From: Nioella aestuarii
GTDB lineage: Bacteria > Pseudomonadota > Alphaproteobacteria > Rhodobacterales > Rhodobacteraceae
Direction: 5' to 3'
NCBI RefSeq assembly: GCF_050896395.1
Contig: NZ_JBPBBA010000003.1
Span: 62,001-126,000 of the forward strand
Length of the DNA stretch: 64,000 nucleotides
Below, in pieces: positions 27,174 through 35,969 of this stretch (position 1 is its first letter; each line of letters opens with the position of its first letter). The notes beneath the pieces are model-generated. The model did no database searches. It saw only the letters and a list, made by a program, of their open reading frames with translations, and had not been told where the DNA came from. The position numbers and the translations under genes are program-made.

Positions 27174-28630
27174 TCGTATTCTTCCCGGTATTTGCGCACG
27201 ATATAGAGGGCGAGGATATTAAGCCCGAGCGTGATGGCGAAGAGCGTCAGGCCGAGCGCAAAGGCCACAAGCGCCTCGGGGCTGGAAAAGTCGGTATCGC
27301 CGGTCAGCTGACCTACGATCTTAACCGTGACAGTGGTCATTGCCTCGAACGGGTTGAGGCTGAGCGTCGCCGCGGCGCCTGCCCCCATGACCACGATCAT
27401 GGTTTCGCCAATGGCGCGGCTGGCGGCCAGAAGGACAGCCCCCATGATGCCGGGCAATGCCGCAGGCAGGATCACCTGCTTGACCGTTTCCGATTGCGTC
27501 GCGCCAAGCCCGTAGCTGCCATCGCGCAAGGATTGCGGAACCGAGTTGATGATGTCGTCAGACAGCGACGATACGAACGGGATCAACATGATCCCCATGA
27601 CGATACCCGCGGTCATGACAGAAGAAGACGAGGTTCCGAGCCCAAGGGGTTGCGCAAAGTAGTCTCGCAGCATCGGACCGACGGTAATCAGGGCGAAAAG
27701 ACCGTAGACGATGGTCGGAATACCAGCCAGAACCTCGATCATCGGCTTGGCAAATCCGCGCAAGCGGCGACCGGCATATTCCGCCAGATAGATCGCGGAA
27801 AACAGACCCACCGGAACCGCGACCAAAAGCGCGATAAAGGTGATATAGAGCGTCCCCCAGAGAAGCGGCAACAGCCCGAGGTGAGAGCCACCTTCGAATG
27901 ACGGGATCCACTCGGTCCCGAAAAAGAACTCACGCGCGGGATAGAGATGAAAGAAGTCTCGCGTCTCCAGCACCATCGACAGCACAATGCCGACGGTGGT
28001 CAGGATGGCGATGGTCGAGGCCAGGATCAGGATCGACAAAACCGCGCGTTCCACCGTGTTGCGGGCGCGGAAATCCTTGTGGGTACGGCTGTAAGCGTAA
28101 CCCAGACCAAGCGCAGCAAGGATTAGGACCGCTGCCGCCATCAAGGCGATGCCGGTATTCTGAAGCGTTCGGTAGCTTTGCGCGGCGGCCAGCACATCTG
28201 CGCTGACATCATTGCCTAGCGCTACGCCGATCTCTCCAAGCAATTCCCGGACATCAGCCGTGTCGGCCTGCAGATCCCGCGCTTCGTCGCCAGTCATGCC
28301 CCCTTGCTCCACGGCCAGATCCAGGCCGTCCGCCACACGGCGCACATCGGTCATGATCAGACTAAGCTCGCCCGCGCTTTGCGCTGCATCAGAGGGGATT
28401 AGCTGTGTAACCTGCCGTTGAATGATCGCAGGCTGGACAAGTAGCCAGACCACCATGACCAGCAAGGCAGGAACGACGGAGGTCAGAAAGACATTCATGC
28501 CGTAATAATTCGGCAGCGAATGCAGGACGCGAATATCGCCCCCCGCACTGCTGACCGCACGCCAGCGGCCAAGAACGTAGCCGACGGAACCAAGGGCGAG
28601 CACGGCCAGGATGATCCAGATCAGGGGCAT
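27170..28630 (-). CDS. pstC: Phosphate ABC transporter permease PstC
   Basis: 486 residues. Like PstA, it has an N-terminal extension over the E. coli protein: two helices around residues 1-80 flanking a periplasmic stretch, another helix near 165, then the six-helix permease core. The core shows EYAGRRLRGFAKPMIEVLAGIPTIVYGLFAL in outline (LAGIPTIVYG) and the GLGATQSETVKQVILP EAA loop. The start is ATG at 28630, 79 bp from pstS, with a hairpin in between. It overlaps pstA (ATGA). Confidence 0.95.
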   Translation of the reverse strand: MPLIWIILAVLALGSVGYVLGRWRAVSSAGGDIRVLHSLPNYYGMNVFLTSVVPALLVMVVWLLVQPAIIQRQVTQLIPSDAAQSAGELSLIMTDVRRVADGLDLAVEQGGMTGDEARDLQADTADVRELLGEIGVALGNDVSADVLAAAQSYRTLQNTGIALMAAAVLILAALGLGYAYSRTHKDFRARNTVERAVLSILILASTIAILTTVGIVLSMVLETRDFFHLYPAREFFFGTEWIPSFEGGSHLGLLPLLWGTLYITFIALLVAVPVGLFSAIYLAEYAGRRLRGFAKPMIEVLAGIPTIVYGLFALITVGPMLRDYFAQPLGLGTSSSSVMTAGIVMGIMLIPFVSSLSDDIINSVPQSLRDGSYGLGATQSETVKQVILPAALPGIMGAVLLAASRAIGETMIVVMGAGAAATLSLNPFEAMTTVTVKIVGQLTGDTDFSSPEALVAFALGLTLFAITLGLNILALYIVRKYREEYE

Positions 28631-28658
28631 ATCGGTCTTTCAGATCCGTTTAGTCAGG

Positions 28659-28693
28659 AAAACGGGGCGCCCTGAACAAATCAGGCCGCCCCG
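28659..28693 (-). terminator. Hairpin with U-tract between pstS and pstC
   Basis: Stem of 7 + 5 bp with one internal C/C mismatch (28663-28669 and 28671-28675 pair with 28687-28693 and 28681-28685) and a 5-nt loop. On the minus strand four T bases follow (28659-28662). It probably acts as a partial terminator or 3'-end protector so that pstS mRNA exceeds that of pstCAB. Confidence 0.7.
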
Positions 28694-28709
28694 CAGAATG
28701 GTCAGGGGA

Positions 28710-29753
28710 TTACATATCGCCCATGGTCACACGCTCGGCGACAATGCGCTGCGTCTCGGCCAGTTCCGGGTCAGAGACCAGACCGTAGGCTGCCAGCGGG
28801 CCCCAGGGGCCTGCGATGTCGTCAGACACGAAGAAGTCCGCGTATTCCTGCAGGCCAGGGATCACGTCGAGATGTGCTGCCTTGATGTAGAAGTACAGCG
28901 GGCGCGACACGGGGTATTCACCCGATGCAATGGACTCGGTCGAGGGAACCACGCCATTCATGGTGGCAACCTGAAGAACGCTGGTGTTGTTCTGATAGAA
29001 GCTCAGGCCGAACACACCGATGCCTTCGGGGTTTGCAGTGATCCGGGCCAAGGTTTCAGTGTAGTCACCGTCGATGTCGACAGACACGCCGTCACCGCGG
29101 ATCGCCATGCAAGCCTCTTCGGCTGCGTCTTCGTCACCACCGTTGATTTCCATGATTGCAGCCATGGCGCCAGTGTCTTCACAGCCCTGAAGGATCACAC
29201 GTTCGTCGAACACTTCGCGGGTGCCGTGACGGGTGCCGGGGATGAAAGCGGCGATGGCCTGATCAGCAAGACCGTCGCGAACCTGGCTCCAGTTGGTGTT
29301 CGGGTTGGCGACCATGGCGCCATCGACGGGCAGTTCAGCGGCCAGGGCCAGGTACCAGTCAGCCGGGGTGAACTCGAAGGAGTTGCCGTTGATGTCGGAG
29401 GCGAAGACGATGCCGTCATAGCCGATGCGCACTTCGATGATGTCAGTCACACCATTGGCGGCGCAGGTCTCGATTTCGGAGGGACGGATCGAGCGGGACG
29501 CGTTTGCGATATCGGTGGTGTTCTCGCCGACACCCTCGCAGAAACGGCGCAGACCGGTCGAAGAACCGCCGGATTCCACAACCGGGGTCGGGAAGTCGAA
29601 GTTTTCACCAAAGGCTTCGGCAACGATGGTGGCATAAGGCAGAACGGTCGAGGAGCCCGCGATCTGGACGTTGTCGCGGCCCTGGGCAGCGGCGGAGGTG
29701 GCGGACACGGCGGCCAGCGCGAGGGCGGACACGGTCAGCTTTGCGAAAGACAT
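28710..29753 (-). CDS. pstS: Periplasmic phosphate-binding protein PstS
   Basis: 347 residues. A Sec signal ends near SAAA-QGRDN at about residue 24. The mature start has the phosphate-binding loop IAGSSTVLPY, followed by SGGSSTGLRRF and IANASRSIRPSE, the standard PstS/PBP_like_2 pattern. It delivers phosphate to PstCAB. It is the first gene of the operon. A three-repeat PhoB box lies 86-114 bp upstream of its start codon. Confidence 0.97.
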   Translation of the reverse strand: MSFAKLTVSALALAAVSATSAAAQGRDNVQIAGSSTVLPYATIVAEAFGENFDFPTPVVESGGSSTGLRRFCEGVGENTTDIANASRSIRPSEIETCAANGVTDIIEVRIGYDGIVFASDINGNSFEFTPADWYLALAAELPVDGAMVANPNTNWSQVRDGLADQAIAAFIPGTRHGTREVFDERVILQGCEDTGAMAAIMEINGGDEDAAEEACMAIRGDGVSVDIDGDYTETLARITANPEGIGVFGLSFYQNNTSVLQVATMNGVVPSTESIASGEYPVSRPLYFYIKAAHLDVIPGLQEYADFFVSDDIAGPWGPLAAYGLVSDPELAETQRIVAERVTMGDM

Positions 29754-29838
29754 GTTGGATTTCTCCGTTTGGTTTTCCTGTCGGAACGCGGTCTGTCGCG
29801 CTCTCAGGGGCCATCTATCGGCTGCGCGCTATGCTTTT

Positions 29839-29867
29839 GTGACAGCTGCGTAACGGTTTTATGACAG
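29839..29867 (-). promoter_or_regulatory. Pho box (PhoB operator) of pstS
   Basis: Minus-strand 7-mers at exact 11-bp intervals: CTGTCAT (29861-29867), CCGTTAC (29850-29856) and CTGTCAC (29839-29845). The first and third differ from the consensus only in the last position. The first spacer is AAAA and the second GCAG. The site is 86 bp upstream of the pstS start codon. Confidence 0.85.
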
Positions 29868-30102
29868 TGTAGATCTCAGGGGATTTGTTGGCGTGTCCGG
29901 ATTAAATGAAATCAATCACTTAATGGCAGGCGCCCCAAAAATTATTCCGTTACACTTGCTGCGTGTCACAGATCACGCGTGTTTTCCCTTCTCAAGCATC
30001 CTCTGCATTACGTGATTCCCAAACCGCTAAGGAATCGATTCTCTTGCAAAGCGCGCCCGAGAAGATCAGAACCTGCCGCGACGGATGCAAAAGGGAAAGA
30101 CC

Positions 30103-31110
30103 ATGGGCAATTTCGAGCGCTTTCTGACGATCTGGGTGGCTCTGGCCATGGTGGGCGGCATCCTGTTGGGCATCGTCGCGCCCTCGTTGATCTTTGCGAT
30201 ATCGGTGGCAGAGGTGGCCTCGGTCAATCTTGTTGTCGCGGTGCTGATCTGGGCGATGGTCTATCCGATGATGGTTGGTGTCGATCCGTCCTCATTGAAA
30301 GGGGTCGCACGTCAGCCCACGGGATTGATCATCACGCTGGCCGTGAACTGGCTGATCAAACCGTTCACCATGGCGGCGCTTGCCGTTTTGTTCTTTGAGA
30401 CTGTCTTTGCGCCCTGGATCGAGCCGGAAGATGCCAGCCAGTACATCGCGGGCCTGATCCTGCTTGGGGCCGCGCCGTGTACGGCCATGGTCTTTGTCTG
30501 GTCGCAACTGACCAAGGGGGATGAGACCTATACGCTGGTACAGGTCAGCGTGAATGACGTGATCATGGTCTTCGCCTTCGCGCCGATTGTGGCCTTCCTG
30601 CTTGGCGTCACCGATATTGTCGTACCCTGGCAGACATTGCTGCTGTCGGTTGTTCTCTATGTCGTCCTGCCTCTTGTAGCTGGCCTGATAACCCGCGCGC
30701 GCCTTGGATCACCAGCGGCCATCGAACTGTTCAAAGAACAGGTGAAACCCTGGTCGGTTATGGGTTTGATCGTCACTGTCGTGATCCTTTTTGCCCTGCA
30801 AGGACAGACGATCCTGGATCGCCCAATGATCATTGCGCTGATTGCGGTGCCGATCCTGCTGCAGAGCTATGGCATCTTCGCGCTGGCCTATGGTGCGGCC
30901 TATCTCATGAAGGTCCCGCACCGGGTTGCAGCCCCGTGCGCGATGATTGGCACGTCGAACTTCTTCGAACTGGCGGTTGCCGTCGCCATCAGCCTGTTTG
31001 GCCTTCAATCGGGGGCAGCGCTGGCCACTGTTGTTGGCGTTCTGGTCGAGGTTCCGGTGATGCTGTCGCTGGTCGCCTTCGCCAACCGCACACGCGGGCG
31101 CTTTGCCTAA
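30103..31110 (+). CDS. ACR3-family arsenite efflux transporter
   Basis: 335 residues from the ATG at 30103, where AGGGAAAG lies seven bases upstream; an in-frame ATG at 30085 is less favoured. Ten membrane helices are predicted. The family-specific Cys sits in LGAAPCTAMVFVWS near residue 126, matching the essential cysteine of ACR3/Acr3p. It expels arsenite. No arsR or arsC is nearby. Placement between the pst operon and phoR makes sense because Pst imports arsenate along with phosphate. It converges with phoR, only three bases separating the two stops. Confidence 0.88.
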   Translation: MGNFERFLTIWVALAMVGGILLGIVAPSLIFAISVAEVASVNLVVAVLIWAMVYPMMVGVDPSSLKGVARQPTGLIITLAVNWLIKPFTMAALAVLFFETVFAPWIEPEDASQYIAGLILLGAAPCTAMVFVWSQLTKGDETYTLVQVSVNDVIMVFAFAPIVAFLLGVTDIVVPWQTLLLSVVLYVVLPLVAGLITRARLGSPAAIELFKEQVKPWSVMGLIVTVVILFALQGQTILDRPMIIALIAVPILLQSYGIFALAYGAAYLMKVPHRVAAPCAMIGTSNFFELAVAVAISLFGLQSGAALATVVGVLVEVPVMLSLVAFANRTRGRFA

Positions 31111-31113
31111 GCC

Positions 31114-32157
31114 TTAGCGGGGCAGCACAACCGTAAAGGTGCTCCCCTTGCCCTTCTCACTAGCAATGCGCAGCCGCCCACGATGGCGGTTGATGATATG
31201 CTTGACGATCGCCAACCCAAGTCCCGTGCCACCCATTTCACGACTGCGGTGTGAATCGATCCGATAAAACCGTTCTGTCAGGCGCGGAAGATGCATCGAG
31301 TCGATGCCCTCGCCCCGGTCGATCACCTCAACCCGAACGACCGGCCCGCGCATGGACCCCCTGCCCTCACCGGTTTCCAGCCGCACCGTTACAGGCCGCC
31401 CCCTACCGCCGTATTTCAGGGCGTTCTCGGTCAGGTTGGTAAACACTTGCGTCAGCTGATCCCGGTCCCCCCGGATCAGGTAGGTGCCCGGTTCAGTCAC
31501 TAAATCCAGCGCGCTGCCCTGTTCCTCTGCCTGAGGGCGCAGCGTGGTCAGCACGCCGGAAATCACATCGCTCAAATCCACGTCCTCAGACGGACGTACC
31601 CGTTCTTCCGATTCAACCCGGGAAAGCGACAGCAGATCACCCACCAAGCGGTTCATGCGGAGCGCCTGTTGCTCCATGATCTCCAGAAAGCGGTCGCTGG
31701 CGGATGCATCGTCTCTGGCAGGGCCACGCAGGGTTTCGATGAATCCCAGAACAGCGGTTAAAGGCGACCGCAGTTCGTGGCTGACATTCGCCACGAAATC
31801 GCGCCGCATCTCTTCGGCTTCACGTAAATGGGTGATGTCGGTGAAATGCAGCAGGACGCCGGGCTGCCCGGCATCAATGGCTCCTATTGGCGATACCTTG
31901 ACCCGAAACTGGGTTTCGCCTGTCTGATCGGATTTCACATAGCGGGTTTCCGAGGGCGGGTTGCCTCTCAGGACGCTGTCGATCTCTCCCAGCAACGCCG
32001 GTTGCCGCAGGGCGGTGATATAGCTGCGGCCCCTGACCCAGCCTCCAAAAAGGGCCTCGGTCGCGGGGTTGATCAGCTCAATCATACCGTCCGAGCCGAT
32101 GAACAACATCGGGTCGGGCACGGCGTTCAAGGCTGCGGTCAGCGTATTGCGGGCCAT
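31114..32157 (-). CDS. phoR: Phosphate regulon histidine kinase PhoR, lacking membrane segments
   Basis: 347 residues. The protein begins directly at a PAS domain (about 5-110), then HisKA with the phosphorylated His127 (FVANVSHELRSP) and an HATPase domain (NLTENALKYGG, DRGEGI, GGTGLGLAIVKH). E. coli PhoR has N-terminal membrane helices; here none is encoded, and an in-frame TAG lies 15 codons before the ATG. It is therefore probably cytosolic or recruited to the membrane through PhoU/Pst. Assignment to Pho rests on sequence style and on the nearby pst-phoU-phoB operon. Confidence 0.85.
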   Translation of the reverse strand: MARNTLTAALNAVPDPMLFIGSDGMIELINPATEALFGGWVRGRSYITALRQPALLGEIDSVLRGNPPSETRYVKSDQTGETQFRVKVSPIGAIDAGQPGVLLHFTDITHLREAEEMRRDFVANVSHELRSPLTAVLGFIETLRGPARDDASASDRFLEIMEQQALRMNRLVGDLLSLSRVESEERVRPSEDVDLSDVISGVLTTLRPQAEEQGSALDLVTEPGTYLIRGDRDQLTQVFTNLTENALKYGGRGRPVTVRLETGEGRGSMRGPVVRVEVIDRGEGIDSMHLPRLTERFYRIDSHRSREMGGTGLGLAIVKHIINRHRGRLRIASEKGKGSTFTVVLPR

Positions 32158-32228
32158 ATGGGTCCCCCCAAGCGGACAAGTCTTGCCCGCCTAACCGGTG
32201 CAAGGCCGATTCGACAACAGGTCCTCGG

Positions 32229-33425
32229 TCAGACCGTTGCTGCCGCCGCCGCGCATCCAGCCGCGAAATCCGCCTTCAGGATCTCAATATCCTCAATGCC
32301 GACGGACACACGGAAGAAACCTTCGGTGATCCCGATGGCCTCACGCTCCGCCACAGGAACCAGCCTGTGCGACGAGGTGGCAGAATGACTGACCGTGGTG
32401 CCGACATCGCCAAGTGTTGGGGCAAACGCCATGTCGGGCATGGCACGGATCATCGCGTTCGCGGCAGCTCGTCCGCCCTCGACCTCAAAGCTGACCATGT
32501 TGCCAAACTGTCTGTTCAGCAGATGCGCGGCGCGGGCGTGATCGGGGTGATCCGCACGCCCCGGATAGACCACGCGTTTGACGCCCGGCAGGGTCGCAAG
32601 ATAATCGGCCAGCAGCGCCGCGTTGTCCTGCGATTTCTCATAGCGCAGGTCGAAAGTGTAAATCCCCCGTTCGGCCAGCCAGCAGTCATGCGGGGACGGC
32701 GTCGCGCCCATGGTGATCCAGAAAACTTTCATCTTTTCCGCAATCTCCGGATCGCGCGCAGAGACGTAGCCAAGGGTCACATCCGCATGGCCAGCCAGCA
32801 ATTTCGTCACAGAATGGATGACGATATCTGCCCCATGATCGAAAGGCCTGTAGGCCGTGGGCGTGGTAAAGGTGTTGTCGACCGCCAGCAAAATGCCCTT
32901 GTCCCGGCAGAGCGCTGCGATGCCCTCCATATCGGCAATGGCAAGCGTCGGGTTGGCCATGACCTCGACCAGGATCATCTTCGTCTCTGGCCGGATCGCG
33001 GCGGTCACGGCCTCCACACTCCCGGTATCGACCAGCGACGTGGCAATTCCGAACCGCGGCAGATCCTGCGTCATCATCCGAAGCGACCGGCCATAGAGCT
33101 GATCGCCGCCAATCACATGGTCGCCCTGAGAGAGCAGCCCCATAAGAGCGGTGCCAACAGCAGCCATGCCCGAGGCGCAGATGATCCCCCCCTGCCCGCC
33201 TTCCAGCATGTCGATTTTGGCGGTCAGCAGATCGGCGTTCGGGTGGCCCTCGCGGCTATAGGTGTAGCCGTGCTCCTTGCCCTCGTACTGGCCTTCCAGC
33301 TGATCGGGGCTTTCCGAAGAATAGACCACCGAGGGCTGAATGGGCGTCACGACCGGGCGGCTCACCCCCGGTTCCAGCGGCATGCGGCGGACGAGAGTCT
33401 TGGGCAGGTTGGAACCGTCGGTCAT
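32229..33425 (-). CDS. Cys/Met-metabolism PLP enzyme (cystathionine gamma-synthase family)
   Basis: 398 residues of the trans-sulfuration PLP family. The PLP-binding Lys is in HSVTKLLAGHAD, the aromatic stacking region in CASGMAAVGTAL and YGRSLRMM, and the phosphate-binding site includes SREGHPNADLL. Members act as cystathionine gamma-synthase, O-acetyl- or O-succinylhomoserine sulfhydrylase, or methionine gamma-lyase. Residue-level discrimination is not safe here, so I leave the symbol empty. It stands alone between proA and phoR, and no met operon is adjacent. Confidence 0.88.
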   Translation of the reverse strand: MTDGSNLPKTLVRRMPLEPGVSRPVVTPIQPSVVYSSESPDQLEGQYEGKEHGYTYSREGHPNADLLTAKIDMLEGGQGGIICASGMAAVGTALMGLLSQGDHVIGGDQLYGRSLRMMTQDLPRFGIATSLVDTGSVEAVTAAIRPETKMILVEVMANPTLAIADMEGIAALCRDKGILLAVDNTFTTPTAYRPFDHGADIVIHSVTKLLAGHADVTLGYVSARDPEIAEKMKVFWITMGATPSPHDCWLAERGIYTFDLRYEKSQDNAALLADYLATLPGVKRVVYPGRADHPDHARAAHLLNRQFGNMVSFEVEGGRAAANAMIRAMPDMAFAPTLGDVGTTVSHSATSSHRLVPVAEREAIGITEGFFRVSVGIEDIEILKADFAAGCAAAAATV

Positions 33426-33485
33426 GGGACACCTATGTGAAGGATTGGAAGCAAAGCTGACCTAAATTCAACCGACCAGAAAGGT

Positions 33486-33511
33486 CAAGCCCGACGCTAC
33501 GGCCGGGCTTG
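33486..33511 (-). terminator. Probable terminator of the proB-proA unit
   Basis: Perfect 8-bp stem CAAGCCCG/CGGGCTTG (33486-33493 with 33504-33511), 10-nt loop. The minus-strand trailer is only mildly U-rich. It lies 32 bp beyond the proA stop. Confidence 0.5.
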
Positions 33512-33542
33512 TGTTGAATGTCGCGATTTAGGTCAGCAAACC

Positions 33543-34808
33543 TTACGGACGTGTCGTGCCATCGCCCGTGACAAGGTATTTGAACGAGGTCAGCTGTTCC
33601 GCCCCGACCGGTCCGCGCGCATGCATCTTTCCAGTGGCGATCCCGATTTCTCCGCCCATCCCAAACTCACCGCCATCGGCGAACTGGGTCGAGGCATTGC
33701 GCATCAGGATCGAGCTGTCGAGCCGTTGGAAGAACCGTGCTGCGGCCTCATCATCCTCGGTCAGGATGCTTTCCGTATGGCTGGAGCCATGGCGACGAAT
33801 ATGGGCAATCGCGGCGTCGACATCGTCCACCACCTTTGCGGCAATGATCATGTCGAGGAACTCCTTGCCGTAATCGTCATCGCTGGCCGCTGTTACGCCT
33901 TCGATGGCTTGCAACGCTGCGTCCCCGCGCACCTCGACGCCTGCATCCAGCAGCGCCCTGACAACGCCTTGCCCGATCGTGTCCAGCACGTCGCGGTGGA
34001 TCAGCAGGCATTCCGCCGCGCCGCAAATCCCCGTCCTCCGGGTCTTGGCGTTCAGCACGACGTTCAGCGCCTTCACAGGGTCCGCCGCCTTGTCGATATA
34101 GACGTGGCAGATACCTTCGAGATGGGCGAAAACCGGCACCCGCGCCTCGCGCTGGACCAGCCCCACCAGCCCCTTACCACCGCGCGGAACAATGACATCC
34201 ACCGTATCGGTCATGGTCAGCAGTTCCTTGACCGCAGCCCGATCCCGCGTCGGCACCAGTTGCACCGCGTCCTCGGGCAGACCCGCAGCGCGCAGACCGT
34301 CCTTCAGGCACTCCGTCAGCAGGCCGGAGCTGTGAAAGCTCTCCGAGCCACCGCGCAGGATCACCGCGTTGCCGGATTTGAGGCACAGCGCGCCCGCATC
34401 CGCCGTCACATTGGGGCGGCTTTCGTAGATCACGCCGATGACGCCAAGGGGCGTGCGTACGCGCTGGATGTGCAGACCCGAGGGCATGTCCCACTCCGTC
34501 ATGACCGCGCCAACCGGGTCGGCCTGCGCCGCCACGGCCTGTAGGCCCTTCACAACGCCTTCAATCCGCGCCTCGTCCAGCATCAGCCGGTCAAGCATGG
34601 CCGCAGAGAGCCCCTTTTCCCGGCCAAACGTCATGTCCTTCTCATTGGCGGTAATGATCTCTGCCCGCCGCGCCCACACGGCATCAGCGGCCGCGTTCAG
34701 CGCCTGAGTTTTCTGCTCGGCTGGCGCAAAGGCCAACTCCGCAGCAGCCGCTTTTGCGCGGGTGCCCATCTCGGCCATGAGGGCGGGGATGTTGGACTGG
34801 TCGGTCAT
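33543..34808 (-). CDS. proA: Glutamate-5-semialdehyde dehydrogenase (gamma-glutamyl phosphate reductase)
   Basis: 421 residues, the normal ProA length. The signatures include PLGVIGVIYESRPNVT, GNAVILRGGSES and the catalytic Cys in TRRTGICGAAECLL. It reduces gamma-glutamyl phosphate to glutamate semialdehyde in proline synthesis. It follows proB by 48 bp on the same strand; the two enzymes act consecutively and ProA is thought to take the unstable acyl phosphate directly. Confidence 0.97.
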   Translation of the reverse strand: MTDQSNIPALMAEMGTRAKAAAAELAFAPAEQKTQALNAAADAVWARRAEIITANEKDMTFGREKGLSAAMLDRLMLDEARIEGVVKGLQAVAAQADPVGAVMTEWDMPSGLHIQRVRTPLGVIGVIYESRPNVTADAGALCLKSGNAVILRGGSESFHSSGLLTECLKDGLRAAGLPEDAVQLVPTRDRAAVKELLTMTDTVDVIVPRGGKGLVGLVQREARVPVFAHLEGICHVYIDKAADPVKALNVVLNAKTRRTGICGAAECLLIHRDVLDTIGQGVVRALLDAGVEVRGDAALQAIEGVTAASDDDYGKEFLDMIIAAKVVDDVDAAIAHIRRHGSSHTESILTEDDEAAARFFQRLDSSILMRNASTQFADGGEFGMGGEIGIATGKMHARGPVGAEQLTSFKYLVTGDGTTRP

Positions 34809-34856
34809 GTGTGCCTCCGATTAGGGGGAATTTTGAAGATGTTCGAAGAAGAAAGG

Positions 34857-35969
34857 TTAAAGCGCCATGTCGTCACGATGGATCAAGGCGGCACGGCCCG
34901 GATATCCCAGGATTGGTTCGATCTCTGCCGATTGGTGCCCTGCGATGGCGGCAGCCTCGTCCGAGGTATAGCGGATCAGACCCAGGCCAAGCCGCGCGCC
35001 GTCGGGGCCTTCCACGGCCACGGGGTCGCCGCGCAGGAACCGGCCAGAAACCGCAGTGACCCCGGCAGGCAAGAGCGACTTTCCCCGGCCAAGCGCCGCA
35101 ACAGCACCCGCATCAAGCCGCACCGTGCCCTTTGGCTTCATCGCGGCAATCCAGTGCTTGCGCGCGGTCTGCGGATCCTGAGTTGCCGTGAACCAAGTGG
35201 CGTTCGCACCATTTTCCAATGCTGTCAGAGGGTTGAGAACCGATCCCTCCGTAATCGCCATGGCACAACCCGCGGCGGTTGAGGTCCGCGCAGCCATCAG
35301 TTTGGTCTTCATCCCACCCTTGGACAAGCCCGACCCTGCATCACCCGCCATTGCCTCGATCTCGGGCGTGATCGCCGGGATAACATCATAACGGGTGGCC
35401 GACGGATCATCCTTGGGATTGCCGGAATAGAACCCGTCTACATCCGACAACAGGACCAGCTGATCGGCAGCGACCATCGCGGCCATGTTGGCGGCAAGAC
35501 GGTCATTGTCGCCATAGCGGATTTCATCCGTGGCGATGGTGTCATTCTCGTTCACGATCGGCAGCACGCCAAGGCCAAGCAGGGTGGCCATCGTGTTGCG
35601 GGTATTCAGATAACGGCGGCGGTCGGCGCTGTCTTCCAGGGTGACGAGGATCTGGGCAGTGGATATCCCGTGGGGTGCCATCGCTTCTTCATACGCGCGG
35701 GCCAGGCGGATCTGGCCAACGGCGGCGGCGGCCTGTGCCTGTTCGAGCGCCAAAACCCCCTGCCCCAGACCAAGAACCGAACGGCCGAGCGCGATGGAGC
35801 CCGAGGACACCAGAACCACGTCAACACCACGCGTCTTTATGCGCGCCACATCCTCAGCCAGCGAATGCAACCAATCGGTACGCAACGCTCCGGTGTTGCG
35901 GTCGACCAGCAGGGCGGACCCGATCTTGACCACCAGACGCCGGGCGTCCGACAGGCTTACGGCTGCCAT
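34857..35969 (-). CDS. proB: Glutamate 5-kinase
   Basis: 370 residues. The amino-acid-kinase domain occupies about 1-260 (VVKIGSALLV, VLVSSGSIALG, LPIVNENDTIATDEIRYGDND in outline), followed by a PUA domain (about 275-365). It phosphorylates glutamate, the feedback-inhibited first step of proline synthesis. Its start overlaps the end of obgE by 13 bp, so it is cotranslated with that essential GTPase, an arrangement common in Rhodobacterales. Confidence 0.97.
   Translation of the reverse strand: MAAVSLSDARRLVVKIGSALLVDRNTGALRTDWLHSLAEDVARIKTRGVDVVLVSSGSIALGRSVLGLGQGVLALEQAQAAAAVGQIRLARAYEEAMAPHGISTAQILVTLEDSADRRRYLNTRNTMATLLGLGVLPIVNENDTIATDEIRYGDNDRLAANMAAMVAADQLVLLSDVDGFYSGNPKDDPSATRYDVIPAITPEIEAMAGDAGSGLSKGGMKTKLMAARTSTAAGCAMAITEGSVLNPLTALENGANATWFTATQDPQTARKHWIAAMKPKGTVRLDAGAVAALGRGKSLLPAGVTAVSGRFLRGDPVAVEGPDGARLGLGLIRYTSDEAAAIAGHQSAEIEPILGYPGRAALIHRDDMAL

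Noticed and set aside
28611..29864. 417-codon plus-strand frame opposite pstS
   Set aside because: It is the mirror of a well-supported periplasmic binding protein and lacks a start site or motifs.
29947..29969. Second Pho box for the arsenite exporter
   Set aside because: CCGTTAC and GTGTCAC are 16 bp apart rather than 11, and no third repeat supports it.
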